Part shown: positions 1-6,801 of the stretch, in pieces
Layout: each line of letters opens with the position of its first letter
How positions within the stretch are numbered: the first letter of the stretch is position 1
Assembly (NCBI GenBank): GCA_910584185.1
Contig: CAJTYC010000055.1
Span: 1-17,589, forward strand
DNA: 17,589 nt
Direction: 5' to 3'
From: an uncultured Muribaculaceae bacterium
GTDB lineage: Bacteria; Bacteroidota; Bacteroidia; Bacteroidales; Muribaculaceae
Translations under genes and position numbers: made by a program
The notes under the pieces: model-generated
The model's database searches: none
What the model was told of the DNA's origin: nothing
What the model saw: the letters and a program-made list of their open reading frames with translations, nothing else

Positions 1-74
1 TTTTAGCCGTTTGAGAGGGCGAAATTCAGATTTGGCAACTTTTTCAGTGCCCTCCCGTTGAAGCCGAGACTTTT

Positions 75-449
75 TTGTCGGAAAATCCCGGCAAAAATCT
101 CAAAAACGACATCAAGCGTCGCATTGACGCTTCCGAAACCGCCCTCGCTGAAGCTGAAAAAGAGCTTAATCATCTCACATCAATGCGCCAATGGCTTGTT
201 GACAATTTCCCCAGTGGCAAGTATCGCGATGTCATAGGCCTTTGTAAAGCGGCAACCATCGAAGAAATCCGTGAGCAAGATTACTCGCTCAACCCCGGAC
301 GCTATGTTGGTGTCAGCTTCGATGTTGAAGACCTCAACGATTTCCGCGAAAGCATGACCTCGCTTAAATCAGAACTCTCAGCTTTGAATGAAAAGAGCAA
401 TGAGCTAATGAAGAGTATTATTGGGAATCTTAATCAGCTGTGTGTATGA
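75..449 (+). CDS. hsdM: C-terminal fragment of type I restriction-modification DNA methyltransferase subunit HsdM
   Basis: HsdM is the N6-adenine methyltransferase subunit of type I restriction-modification complexes (M2S for modification, R2M2S for restriction). Only the C-terminal end is present. A helical, charged stretch occupies about residues 3-45. The signature GLCKAATIEEI then IREQDYSLNPGRYVGV follows at about residues 55-80, and a coiled-coil tail of about residues 88-120 normally packs against HsdS. The catalytic NPPF motif and SAM-binding domain are absent. The frame is open only from base 15, because a TGA lies at 12-14, so this piece cannot be read through from an upstream methylase in the same frame. 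The TTG at 75 is a nominal start. Its TGA (447-449) overlaps the hsdS ATG, the usual hsdM-hsdS coupling. It is either a pseudogene remnant or the end of a frameshifted hsdM whose body lies outside the window. The family call is firm and the functional state is unclear. Confidence 0.75.
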   Translation: MSENPGKNLKNDIKRRIDASETALAEAEKELNHLTSMRQWLVDNFPSGKYRDVIGLCKAATIEEIREQDYSLNPGRYVGVSFDVEDLNDFRESMTSLKSELSALNEKSNELMKSIIGNLNQLCV

Positions 450-1654
450 CAATGCAAGAAACCACACTTGGTGATGTAGCGACCAACATACAAACCGGGC
501 CATTTGGCTCCCAACTCCATTCATCAGATTATTCTGATGTGGGAACGCCCGTTATTATGCCACAGGATATTGTAGATTGGAAAATTTCAGAACAAAAAAT
601 TGCGCGTGTTTCGGAAGAACACGTGCATCGCCTACGGCGGCATAAAACAAATGAAGGAGACATTATTTATCCACGACGAGGCGACTTGGCCAAGTGCGCT
701 TATATCACTAACAACGAAACTAATTGGTTATGTGGTACAGGTTGCCTTAAAGTAACCATTGATGAAGCAAAGGCTAATTCTAAATACGTTTATTATCACT
801 TACAGCAACCATATTCAACAGGCTGTATAGAGTTCGCGACTGTAGGTTCTACAATGCCGAATCTAAACACCTCAATACTTTCAAAGGTAAAATTGAGATT
901 ACCCTCAGTTGAGATTCAGAACAAAGTCGTTGATATTCTCTCTCAATACGATGAACTCATAGAGATTAATCGTAGGCGCATAGCGATTTTGGAAGAAATG
1001 GCCATGCGTACATATCGTGAGTGGTTCGTGTTTTTCCGTTTCCCCGGCCACGAAACCACCGAGTTTGTTGAAGGTCTCCCTAAAGGCTGGGAAATTGGTA
1101 CTCTTGATGATTTAGCTTTTGAATCCGGTAAATCTGCAAGTAAAAAAAATCGCATCAACTACAATTATTACCTTCCAATTGATTGTCTACCGCGAAAATC
1201 ATTGACTTATACACAAGTAGATTCTATTGAAAATGCAGAGAGTTCTTTGGTCTCTTTCAAAAAGGGAGATATTTTATTTGGCTCTATGAGGCCCTATTTC
1301 CACAAAGTTGTTTTTGCGAGAGATAAAGGACTTACTCGCTCTACTTGTTTCGTTCTTAATTCTAAGGAAGACTTTATGTGGGGATATTTGCTAATGCTTC
1401 TGTTTGACGATAGAACCATTGATTATGCAACCCAAGTATGCACGGGGTCTACTATGCCGTATGTGCTATGGGATACTCTAAAACGCATGAATGCGATTAT
1501 TCCATCTCGGGAAATTGCTTCGTTATTTATGCAATTTCTATCTCCTATAATTGAAGAGTTGAGTAAACTTACTCTACAAAACTCTCAGCTTCAACAGATG
1601 CGCGACCGCTTGTTGCCGCAGCTTATGAGCGGTCAGCTTGAAGTGACACCTTAA
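446..1654 (+). CDS. hsdS: Type I restriction-modification specificity subunit HsdS
   Basis: HsdS recognises the bipartite DNA target and holds the M and R subunits together. The 402-residue protein has the classic two-half plan. The first target-recognition domain (about 1-150) opens with TTLGDVATNIQTGPFGSQL. A central conserved helical spacer at about 150-200 contains RLPSVEIQNKVVDILSQYDE then EINRRRIAILEEMA. The second recognition domain (about 210-350) opens with GLPKGWEIGTLDDLAFESGK. A C-terminal helix repeats the spacer pattern with LQQMRDRLLPQLMSGQLEV. Length is normal and both halves are intact. I chose the ATG at 446 because it overlaps the hsdM stop as ATGA; GTG 440 and ATG 452 are alternatives. 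The recognition domains look more A/T-rich than the conserved spacers, as expected for exchangeable domains. hsdR follows after 13 bases, so the genes form one operon. Confidence 0.93.
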   Translation: MTMQETTLGDVATNIQTGPFGSQLHSSDYSDVGTPVIMPQDIVDWKISEQKIARVSEEHVHRLRRHKTNEGDIIYPRRGDLAKCAYITNNETNWLCGTGCLKVTIDEAKANSKYVYYHLQQPYSTGCIEFATVGSTMPNLNTSILSKVKLRLPSVEIQNKVVDILSQYDELIEINRRRIAILEEMAMRTYREWFVFFRFPGHETTEFVEGLPKGWEIGTLDDLAFESGKSASKKNRINYNYYLPIDCLPRKSLTYTQVDSIENAESSLVSFKKGDILFGSMRPYFHKVVFARDKGLTRSTCFVLNSKEDFMWGYLLMLLFDDRTIDYATQVCTGSTMPYVLWDTLKRMNAIIPSREIASLFMQFLSPIIEELSKLTLQNSQLQQMRDRLLPQLMSGQLEVTP

Positions 1655-1667
1655 ATCGCTTGACAAA

Positions 1668-4600
1668 ATGAGATACTTTATTAAGGAAGATGATATAGAA
1701 CGAGAACTGATTGATGTATGCCTCAACGAATTGGGTTACAACAATCATTTCAACTGCTATGTGACCGACCATTTGCATCGCAGTTCGGAGCGAGGTGTGC
1801 TGAATCTTGATGTACTCCGCCGCGAGGTTAAGCGTATAAATGCTTCGGCAACTGACCGTCCACAAGGTTTCGATGATTCAGATGTGAATACGGCTATGGC
1901 CGCACTCAATGATATAGACTTGCACTCTGACCCGGCTTCTCTTAATGCCACGATTCTTTCACGAATCATCAACGGGTTCAAGATTAACGTACTTCATGCC
2001 AACGGAAAACGTGAGCAACGAACTATTCAATACATAGACTGGGAGAATCCGACAAGCAATCAGTTTGATGTCGTCAATCAACTATGGATTCAAGGCGATA
2101 TTTACCGTCTGCGCCCCGATGTAATAATTTACGTCAATGGTATACCGTTGATTACTATCGAACTTAAAGACAGCAATATTCCCGTAAAACGAGCATATGA
2201 CGATAACTTGACGAGGTATAAAACGGCCATTCCGCAACTCATGGCTTATAACGCAGTGCTTGTTGCAAGCAATGGCTTGCAAACTCGCGTTGGTGCCACC
2301 TTTGCAGATTGGACGTATTTTGCTCCTTGGTTCAGAGCCTCGGAGGAGGATAAAATCAATAAGCAAGAAATTGAGGATGAGAAAATCAGCCTTGATGTAA
2401 TGGCTCGCACGTTGTTGAAAAAGGAAAACTTGCTTGATTACATCCACAACTATATCCTTTTTTACAACGGCACTAAAAAGATATGTGCCAAAAACCATCA
2501 ATTCCTCGGAGTGAACCGAGCCGTCGAGCGATATAAATATCTCTGCGGCTCACCTCGTGAGGAAGACCGTGGCAAATTGGGCGTGTTTTGGCACACCCAA
2601 GGCAGCGGCAAGAGTTTTTCAATGGTCTATCTCGCGCGTTTGCTTAAGAATCGCTTCCCCGGCAATTTTACGTTCCTTATCATAACCGACCGTGAAGACC
2701 TCGACAGCCAAATTTACCGCAACTTCTTGCACAGTGGCTTCATGAGCGCTGAGGAAGATTGTCAACCCAAGACAAGCGAACGTCTGCGCACCATGCTTGA
2801 AAAGGAAGACCATCGTATAATCTTTACTCTCATCCAAAAATTCCGATACGATAAGCGCAAGAAATTCCCCGTTCTTTCTGAGCGCGATGATATTATTGTG
2901 TTTATTGACGAGGCTCACCGCACACAATACAAGTCGCTTGCAGAAAACCTTAGGGCAGGTTTGCCGAATGCCAAATATATGGCATTTACGGGCACACCGC
3001 TATTCGGCAGTAAAAAACTTACAAACAAATGGTTTGGCGAGACTGTCAGCGAATATAACTTCAGTCAGGCAGTGCAAGATGAGGCCACCGTGCGCCTCAC
3101 TTACCGCAACCACCTGCCTGAGGTGCAGAATGAAAACCCGACTTTCAGTGCCGACTTCATCAACATTCTTCAAGATGAGGAACTTGATGATGATAGCCGT
3201 CAACGCCTCGAACGCGAATATGCCAAGGAGCTTGAAATTCTTCGCCGCCCGGCTCGACTTAACAAGATAGCCGATGATATAGTAAATCATATCATCAACC
3301 GTGGCTATCTAGGCAAAGCTATGGTGGTAAGCGTTGACCGCTTTACTGCAGTTAGGATGTATGACCTTGTCACTGCCAAATGGCAGCAAAAAATTTCTGA
3401 CATCAACCATGAGCTTATTACGCTTAATCCAGCATCTGCGGAGTTTCAGACAAAACTGAAAATACGCGATTGGATGCGCTCAACCGATATGGCTGTTGTC
3501 GTCAGTACAAACCAAGGTGACGATGAGCGCTTCGCTGCCGAAGGTCTTAACCTTCGTCCACATCGCGACCGCATGAACGATGTAAACGAAGAAGGACAGG
3601 AACTGCAAGACTTGTTTCGCGATGAAAACAATCCTCTCCGCATCGTGTTTGTCTGCTCAATGTGGCTCACAGGCTTCGACTCGCCAATGGTGTCAACCCT
3701 TTATATGGATAAGCCACTCGCAGGGCAAAACCTTATGCAGACAATCGCACGTGCCAATCGCAGATGCTCAACTCCCGATGTGCTTGGACGCGAGAAATCT
3801 TGCGGACAGATTATTTCATACTGCAATATTTTCGGCAGTCTGAAAAAGGCGTTTGCCACCTATGGAGATGCGCAAGGGGATGGAGATGAGGAAGAAACCG
3901 ATAATCCCGGAACTAACACCCCCAGTGGTAATACTCCTGCGGCCTTGACACTCGATGAGTTATACACTCATCTTCGTGCTACCATTTCTCAATGCGTGGA
4001 ATGGTGCCGCAGCATTGATGTCGATTTACATAAAATACTCGACCTCAACAAAGCCTTCAACCAAATCTCCCTCTTTGACCAATACGCCAACATCCTCATA
4101 AATCCGATTGAGCGCAAGGCTCGATTCTCTGTGTTTGACAACACTATTTCACAAATTTATGATGAATGTCTGCCCGACATAATCAGCATAAAAGAGGAAT
4201 TTGTTATGGCCGAGGTTCTCCATTACCTACGACAGGTTATGGATAACTCAGTAGACCGCGGCAACCTTGATTCAGCTCGCCGCCGCATCAAGGATTTACT
4301 CAATCAGAGTATTGTGCCGAAAGGTGACGGTCCAGCTGACAATAGAGAATACACCATCAAGGAGTTTGGAGAAATTGACCTTAGCCGTCTTGATATTGAC
4401 AAACTCCGCGAACAATACGGCGAATCAAAATGCAAGGCTCTCGAGATCGCTGATCTTGAAGATTTCATTTCGCAAAAGCTCGATGCTATGCTCAATCAAA
4501 ACAGCGTGCGTCGCACCTTTGCTGAGGAGTTTCAGAGGATAATAGACCGCTATAACGCTGGTAGCACTGAATCGGAGGAGGCGTTTAAAGAGCTAATGGA

Positions 4601-4964
4601 ACTGCTCACTCGCATGTCGGCTGAACAACGTCGCGCCTCTGAGGAAGGGCTTACCGAAGAAGAACTTGAAGTATTCGATATTCTCCGTAAGGAAAATCTA
4701 TCAAAAGATGATATCGTTAAAGTGAAAGCTGCCGCCCGCGACTTGTTGACAAAGCTAAAAGCCAATCAAGATATTCTTTTCACTATAGATTGGTATAAAG
4801 ATTCGCAAAAGAAAACTACCTTTTTACATTTCGTTGGTGATACTCTTGATAAAACGTTACCGAACTGCTACGACAAGACAACATTACAGGAGAAAAATGA
4901 AATTCTATGTAATCAATTCATCTCCCGTGCTTCTCAAAACGGCGGCTACCTTTTCGCAAGTTGA
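1668..4964 (+). CDS. hsdR: Type I restriction enzyme subunit R (HsdR), ATP-dependent translocase and endonuclease
   Basis: HsdR reels in and cleaves unmodified DNA at a distance, using ATP, as part of the R2M2S complex. The 1098 residues match a full-length HsdR of the EcoR124-like type. An N-terminal RecB-like nuclease domain shows the PD-(D/E)XK set: R149-P150-D151, then E165-L166-K167. The superfamily 2 helicase core has Walker A QGSGKS with K315, the DEAH box D414-E415-A416-H417, motif III FTGTP near 441, and motif VI QTIARANRR at 691-699. The last 300 residues are the helical C-terminal domain that docks on HsdS/HsdM. No internal stop or frameshift is seen, so the nuclease is expected to be active. 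That matters because the methylase next to it is only a stub in this window. The ATG at 1668 lies 13 bases after hsdS. Confidence 0.95.
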   Translation: MRYFIKEDDIERELIDVCLNELGYNNHFNCYVTDHLHRSSERGVLNLDVLRREVKRINASATDRPQGFDDSDVNTAMAALNDIDLHSDPASLNATILSRIINGFKINVLHANGKREQRTIQYIDWENPTSNQFDVVNQLWIQGDIYRLRPDVIIYVNGIPLITIELKDSNIPVKRAYDDNLTRYKTAIPQLMAYNAVLVASNGLQTRVGATFADWTYFAPWFRASEEDKINKQEIEDEKISLDVMARTLLKKENLLDYIHNYILFYNGTKKICAKNHQFLGVNRAVERYKYLCGSPREEDRGKLGVFWHTQGSGKSFSMVYLARLLKNRFPGNFTFLIITDREDLDSQIYRNFLHSGFMSAEEDCQPKTSERLRTMLEKEDHRIIFTLIQKFRYDKRKKFPVLSERDDIIVFIDEAHRTQYKSLAENLRAGLPNAKYMAFTGTPLFGSKKLTNKWFGETVSEYNFSQAVQDEATVRLTYRNHLPEVQNENPTFSADFINILQDEELDDDSRQRLEREYAKELEILRRPARLNKIADDIVNHIINRGYLGKAMVVSVDRFTAVRMYDLVTAKWQQKISDINHELITLNPASAEFQTKLKIRDWMRSTDMAVVVSTNQGDDERFAAEGLNLRPHRDRMNDVNEEGQELQDLFRDENNPLRIVFVCSMWLTGFDSPMVSTLYMDKPLAGQNLMQTIARANRRCSTPDVLGREKSCGQIISYCNIFGSLKKAFATYGDAQGDGDEEETDNPGTNTPSGNTPAALTLDELYTHLRATISQCVEWCRSIDVDLHKILDLNKAFNQISLFDQYANILINPIERKARFSVFDNTISQIYDECLPDIISIKEEFVMAEVLHYLRQVMDNSVDRGNLDSARRRIKDLLNQSIVPKGDGPADNREYTIKEFGEIDLSRLDIDKLREQYGESKCKALEIADLEDFISQKLDAMLNQNSVRRTFAEEFQRIIDRYNAGSTESEEAFKELMELLTRMSAEQRRASEEGLTEEELEVFDILRKENLSKDDIVKVKAAARDLLTKLKANQDILFTIDWYKDSQKKTTFLHFVGDTLDKTLPNCYDKTTLQEKNEILCNQFISRASQNGGYLFAS

Positions 4965-4972
4965 TACTAAGC

Positions 4973-5063
4973 AACAAATATGGACGAGAATAACCAGATA
5001 ATAATATATCAGGGCGAAGATGGTGAGACTCGCATTGAGGTGGAGTTTACCGACGAGACGGTT
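4973..5063 (+). repeat. Direct repeat, copy 1 (5' end of rhuM)
   Basis: These 91 bases, starting AACAAATATG just before the rhuM ATG, recur at 6440-6530 with only a few substitutions. Among these is ATG to ATA at the start codon. A second matching stretch (5275-5308) corresponds to 6528-6561. The pair records a duplication of the rhuM locus and offers a substrate for deleting everything between 4973 and 6440. Confidence 0.85.
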
Positions 5064-5375
5064 TGGTTGTCGCAACAGCAGATGGCGGAGCTGTATCAGA
5101 CTACTCGACCTAATATTGTTCAGCATATTAAGAATATATATGCTGATGGCGAATTGGAGGAGGAGGCAACCTGTAAGAATTTCTTACAGGTTCGACAAGA
5201 GGGCAATCGTCAAGTGTCGCGTGAGATCCCTTTCTATAATCTCGACATGATTATATCGCTGGGTTATAGGATTCGTTCGGTTATCGCCACGCATTTCCGG
5301 CGGTGGGCACCAGAGCAGTTGATTCTCGCCATAGCCTCTCATCTTAACATCAAGGTAATTGTCGAAATTATATAG
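4980..5375 (+). pseudogene. RhuM-family (virulence protein RhuM/DNA-binding) gene, 5' part fused to a foreign tail
   Basis: Residues 1-110 match the start of RhuM-family proteins (Virulence_RhuM). These are found beside restriction and toxin loci in many gut bacteria; their role is poorly known and many are annotated as putative DNA-binding proteins. The visible pattern is an acidic N-terminal strand region, a helix-turn-helix-like block (WLSQQQMAELYQTTRPNIVQ, about 31-50), then FYNLDMIISLGYRIRS and HFRRWA. A normal family member is around 300 residues and continues as WATERLTEYIIKGF. Here, from codon 111 (base 5309/5310), the frame enters unrelated sequence and ends after PEQLILAIASHLNIKVIVEII. 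The missing continuation is partly preserved in the second copy at 6562-6724. It begins 15 bases after hsdR and probably belonged to the same operon. The chimeric ORF may still be translated; I call it a disrupted gene. Confidence 0.8.
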
Positions 5376-5378
5376 TTC

Positions 5379-5636
5379 ATGTATCTAAAACACAAGATTC
5401 AAATGGATATGGAATTTAAGGGAAAAGAAGATATTGCATATTTCCTCGCATTTTGCGTTGAAATATATAAGAATGCCCATTCTTTATCGGGAAATGAGGC
5501 TTCGACTGTATTGTCAGGGTCAGGTGCACTGGACTATTTGGAAGAGAACTATGATGTGATCCATACTCAGAGTCACCATTGGATTCTCGCTGACATTGAG
5601 GAATATTTATCAACCCATAAAGAAAACCAACAATGA
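5379..5636 (+). CDS. DUF3791-family small protein (first gene of a DUF3990 cassette)
   Basis: An 85-residue acidic protein with the pattern of DUF3791: the FCVEIYK helix, a middle ASTVLSGSGALDYLEENYD segment, then DVIHTQSHHWILADIEEYL. DUF3791 proteins are short, of unknown biochemical function, and are repeatedly found immediately before DUF3990 genes. The same arrangement is seen here: its TGA (5634-5636) overlaps the ATG of the DUF3990 gene (5633-5635), so the two are translationally coupled. ATG 5403 or 5409 are alternative starts that would remove a poorly conserved leader. No signal peptide or membrane segment is present, so it is presumably cytoplasmic. Context suggests a partner, perhaps an antitoxin or adaptor, of the DUF3990 protein. 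That role is inference. Confidence 0.75.
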   Translation: MYLKHKIQMDMEFKGKEDIAYFLAFCVEIYKNAHSLSGNEASTVLSGSGALDYLEENYDVIHTQSHHWILADIEEYLSTHKENQQ

Positions 5637-6114
5637 TACTCTATCACGGAAGTCTGGAAATAGTAGATAAGCCTGAGATTCGGAACCGAACCGCACGCTT
5701 GACTATGGAGCTGGATTCTACCTGACTTCGTCTCACGAGCAAGCTGAGAAATGGGTTAGGAACAAGTTTAAGGGAAACTTGAGAAGGGGTTTTGTCAATG
5801 TTTACAATTATGACCCAGAATTGGAGGTTAATCTCAATGTACTTGATTTCCCCAAAGCGTCCGCTGACTGGGTAGATTTTGTAATGGCAAACCGCATGAA
5901 TAGGGACTACACACATGAATATGATATAGTGAAGGGTCCAGTTGCCAATGACAATGTATATGCAGCGTTTGCTTTTTATGAGAGCGGTCTATTAAATAAG
6001 GAGCAACTTATTGTTGAACTCAAAACCTACAAGCTTGTTAATCAGATACTGCTTCATACCGAAAACGCATTGCCGACAATAACATTTATTGAAGCAAAGG
6101 AGGTGATAAAATGA
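5633..6114 (+). pseudogene. DUF3990 protein (ADP-ribosyltransferase-like), frameshifted
   Basis: The first frame reads MILYHGSLEIVDKPEIRNRT and then reaches TGA at 5747-5749. From 5698 the next frame supplies the expected continuation LDYGAGFYLTSSHEQAEKW and runs to the TGA at 6112-6114. The reconstructed product of about 160 residues is the usual DUF3990 size. YHGS, GAGFYLTSS and a later NDNVYAAFAFYESG resemble the three conserved blocks of H-Y-type ADP-ribosyltransferases (ART fold). I recall DUF3990 being placed in that superfamily, so the function is inferred rather than shown. The break is a net one-base gain (or two-base loss) around 5691-5698, just upstream of the likely active-site tyrosine, so no complete enzyme can be made without frameshifting. 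No obvious slippery heptamer is seen. Both small neighbours overlap it by ATGA and remain intact. Confidence 0.75.
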
Positions 6115-6335
6115 TAGGACAGATAACAGACAAAAATATATACCTAATATTGCCGGGGAAAGTGAGCAAAATGGCCATGATGTATGCTGCCGATTTCGGA
6201 GTCTCCATCAAGGAGGCATTGAAACGCATATATAAATCCGCGACATACAAGGCTCTCGAAAAGGAGGAAACGAAATTATGGCATCTCGGCCCTGTGGCCC
6301 TATATCAAATGTTGCTTGACAATGCAGAGTCATAA
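6111..6335 (+). CDS. Small uncharacterised partner protein of the DUF3990 cassette
   Basis: A 74-residue protein starting at an ATG that overlaps the TGA of the DUF3990 frame (ATGA at 6111-6114). It has no family name I can assign with certainty. It contains MMYAADFGVSIKEALKRIY followed by SATYKALEKEETKLWHLGP. This resembles the short proteins next to DUF3990 genes in other Firmicutes and Bacteroidetes, which share a 'helix, TY..L...T.LW..GP' layout. There is no signal peptide or membrane helix. Because all three genes overlap, equal translation and complex formation are plausible, so it may be an antitoxin or specificity partner. The function is unproven. After its stop, 104 bases show no gene before the rhuM remnant. 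Confidence 0.65.
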   Translation: MIGQITDKNIYLILPGKVSKMAMMYAADFGVSIKEALKRIYKSATYKALEKEETKLWHLGPVALYQMLLDNAES

Positions 6336-6439
6336 AGGGGTCTGAATCTCAACCAAAATTAAATCACTTAAAATACACATATACTCTGTGCGCGACCTAT
6401 TATTTTTATGAATTGAATTCAACATGTTATCACAACAGT

Positions 6440-6530
6440 AACAAATATAGACGAGAATAACCAGATAATAATATATCAGGGTGAGGATGGTGAGACTCGC
6501 ATTGAGGTGGAGTTTACCGACGAGACGGTT
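6440..6530 (+). repeat. Direct repeat, copy 2 (5' end of rhuM)
   Basis: This is the partner of the 91-base repeat at 4973-5063. It has the same length and differs by only a few bases, including the lost start codon. Confidence 0.85.
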
Positions 6531-6724
6531 CGGTTATCGCCACGCATTTCCGGCGGTGGGCTACGGAACGGTTGACGGAATATATCATCAAGGGGTTCAC
6601 AATGGACGATGAGCGGTTGAAAGGCAACGGCGGCTGCGCTTACTGGCGTGAGCTGCTTGACCGTATCCGCGACATCCGCTCGTCGGAGAAGGTGATGTAT
6701 CGTCAGGTGCTCGCCTTGCGCTAA
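6440..6724 (+). pseudogene. Second rhuM remnant: start lost, internal deletion, truncated 3' end
   Basis: Bases 6440-6530 repeat the 5' end of rhuM (4973-5063). Bases 6528-6561 then repeat 5275-5308, so 214 bp of the gene are missing between them. The two parts share the trinucleotide GTT at the junction, which suggests a microhomology deletion. The start codon is ATA instead of ATG, and the deletion is out of frame (214 is not a multiple of three). Beyond the junction the RhuM frame continues as WATERLTEYIIKGFTMDDE, then AYWRELLDRIRDIRSSEKVM, and stops at TAA 6722-6724. That is short of the usual C-terminus. It cannot encode a working protein. It preserves the middle segment that copy 1 has lost. 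Confidence 0.85.
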
Positions 6725-6748
6725 TATTTTTATAAGATGGGACGTAAG

Positions 6749-6780
6749 TTTGCAAGAACGTCTTATAATCGTTATATTTG
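6749..6780 (+). promoter_or_regulatory. Bacteroidetes-type promoter of the first AAA-ATPase gene
   Basis: TTTG at 6749-6752 and TATATTTG at 6773-6780 are 20 bases apart. This matches the primary sigma consensus of Bacteroidetes (-33 TTTG, -7 TAnnTTTG, spacer 19-21). Transcription should begin a few bases after 6780, giving a short leader before the ATG at 6802. The promoter overlaps the TTG at 6778 and rules it out as the start codon. Confidence 0.8.
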
Positions 6781-6801
6781 CAAGTGAGACACTTTTATCT
6801 T

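Noticed and set aside
440..1654. Phase-variable HsdS shufflon
   Set aside because: Only one hsdS, no partial hsdS copies, no inverted repeats and no recombinase gene are present in this window.
6778..6801. TTG start that would extend the first AAA-ATPase protein by eight residues
   Set aside because: It overlaps the TATATTTG promoter element, and the paralogue and homology begin after the ATG at 6802.
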